Shown here in pieces: positions 13,749 to 13,799 of a stretch of DNA of 13,799 nt (its first letter is position 1; each line of letters opens with the position of its first letter). The notes beneath the pieces were generated by a model, which saw only the letters and a program-made list of their open reading frames with translations, had not been told where the DNA came from and did no database searches. Made by a program: the position numbers and the translations under genes. The DNA is taken from NCBI GenBank assembly GCA_964637705.1, contig CAZWVM010000090.1:1-13799 (forward strand), read 5' to 3'. This DNA comes from CAZWVM01 sp964637705. Lineage in GTDB: Bacteria; UBA8481.

Positions 13749-13799
13749 TCAGGGCGCGGCGATCTCCACGATCTTCACGCTCTTCATCGCGTCGCCGGG
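13749..13799 (-). CDS. 3' end of an upstream gene (16 codons plus stop), runs off the window
   Basis: The minus strand reads in frame PGDAMKSVKIVEIAAP and then TGA (13751-13749). It ends 19 nt before the squalene-synthase-like start and its stop codon adjoins that gene's ribosome-binding site, so it is probably the upstream operon member. The fragment is too short to identify. The tail (GDAMKSVKI) is faintly like the end of some cyclophilin-type peptidyl-prolyl isomerases, but this is only a hint. Confidence 0.45.
   Translation of the reverse strand, partial: PGDAMKSVKIVEIAAP

Overview
This window looks like part of a scaffold from a high-GC, Gram-negative-type bacterium, probably a metagenome-assembled genome. 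The evidence is long GC-rich genes with strong GC-ending codon use, a lipoprotein signal, housekeeping bacterial genes, and a run of exactly 100 N (6394-6493) that looks like a scaffolding placeholder. I cannot place it in a phylum from the sequence alone. Intergenic regions are clearly more AT-rich than the genes and carry several small repeats and hairpins. I see no transposase, integrase, CRISPR array, toxin-antitoxin pair or defence gene.

Left part (1-4772). A 14-bp tandem repeat (1-54) runs into the stop codon of a small minus-strand gene of unknown function (54-551). That gene is coupled by a one-base stop/start overlap to a 782-residue lipoprotein (551-2899). The lipoprotein has a glycoamylase-like (GH144/PF10091-type) catalytic domain followed by two carbohydrate-binding-like beta domains. 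The intergenic region at 2900-3152 is divergent, with a good minus-strand promoter overlapped by a stem-loop and a plus-strand promoter so close to the start codon that the transcript could be leaderless. The plus-strand gene at 3153-4772 is a GT-C (PMT/ArnT-like) membrane glycosyltransferase. Together these genes suggest cell-envelope or extracellular glycan work.

Middle (4773-5401). A tRNA-Val(GAC) gene with an encoded CCA and a clear promoter is followed by an unusual non-coding array. The last 21 nt of the tRNA, plus 64 nt of downstream sequence, are repeated perfectly 158 bp further on. Each copy also holds an inverted copy of the tRNA T-arm/acceptor sequence. This is the most unusual structure in the window; it could be an attachment-site remnant or a tRNA-derived palindromic repeat.

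Core (5402-10868). gltB and gltD, the large and small subunits of NADPH-type glutamate synthase, overlap by 8 bp and lie behind an extended -10 promoter. Together they make glutamate from glutamine and 2-oxoglutarate. gltB is interrupted by the assembly gap, which must hide more sequence than its 100 N because the protein is about 170-200 residues short. After an AT-rich repeat-bearing spacer comes a sodium:solute symporter (11092-12543).

Right part (12544-13799). Between convergent genes lies an AT-rich imperfect hairpin of about 85 nt flanked by 9-bp direct repeats. Beyond it, on the minus strand, is a squalene-synthase-like gene (12794-13729), 19 nt downstream of the last 16 codons of another gene that runs off the window edge.
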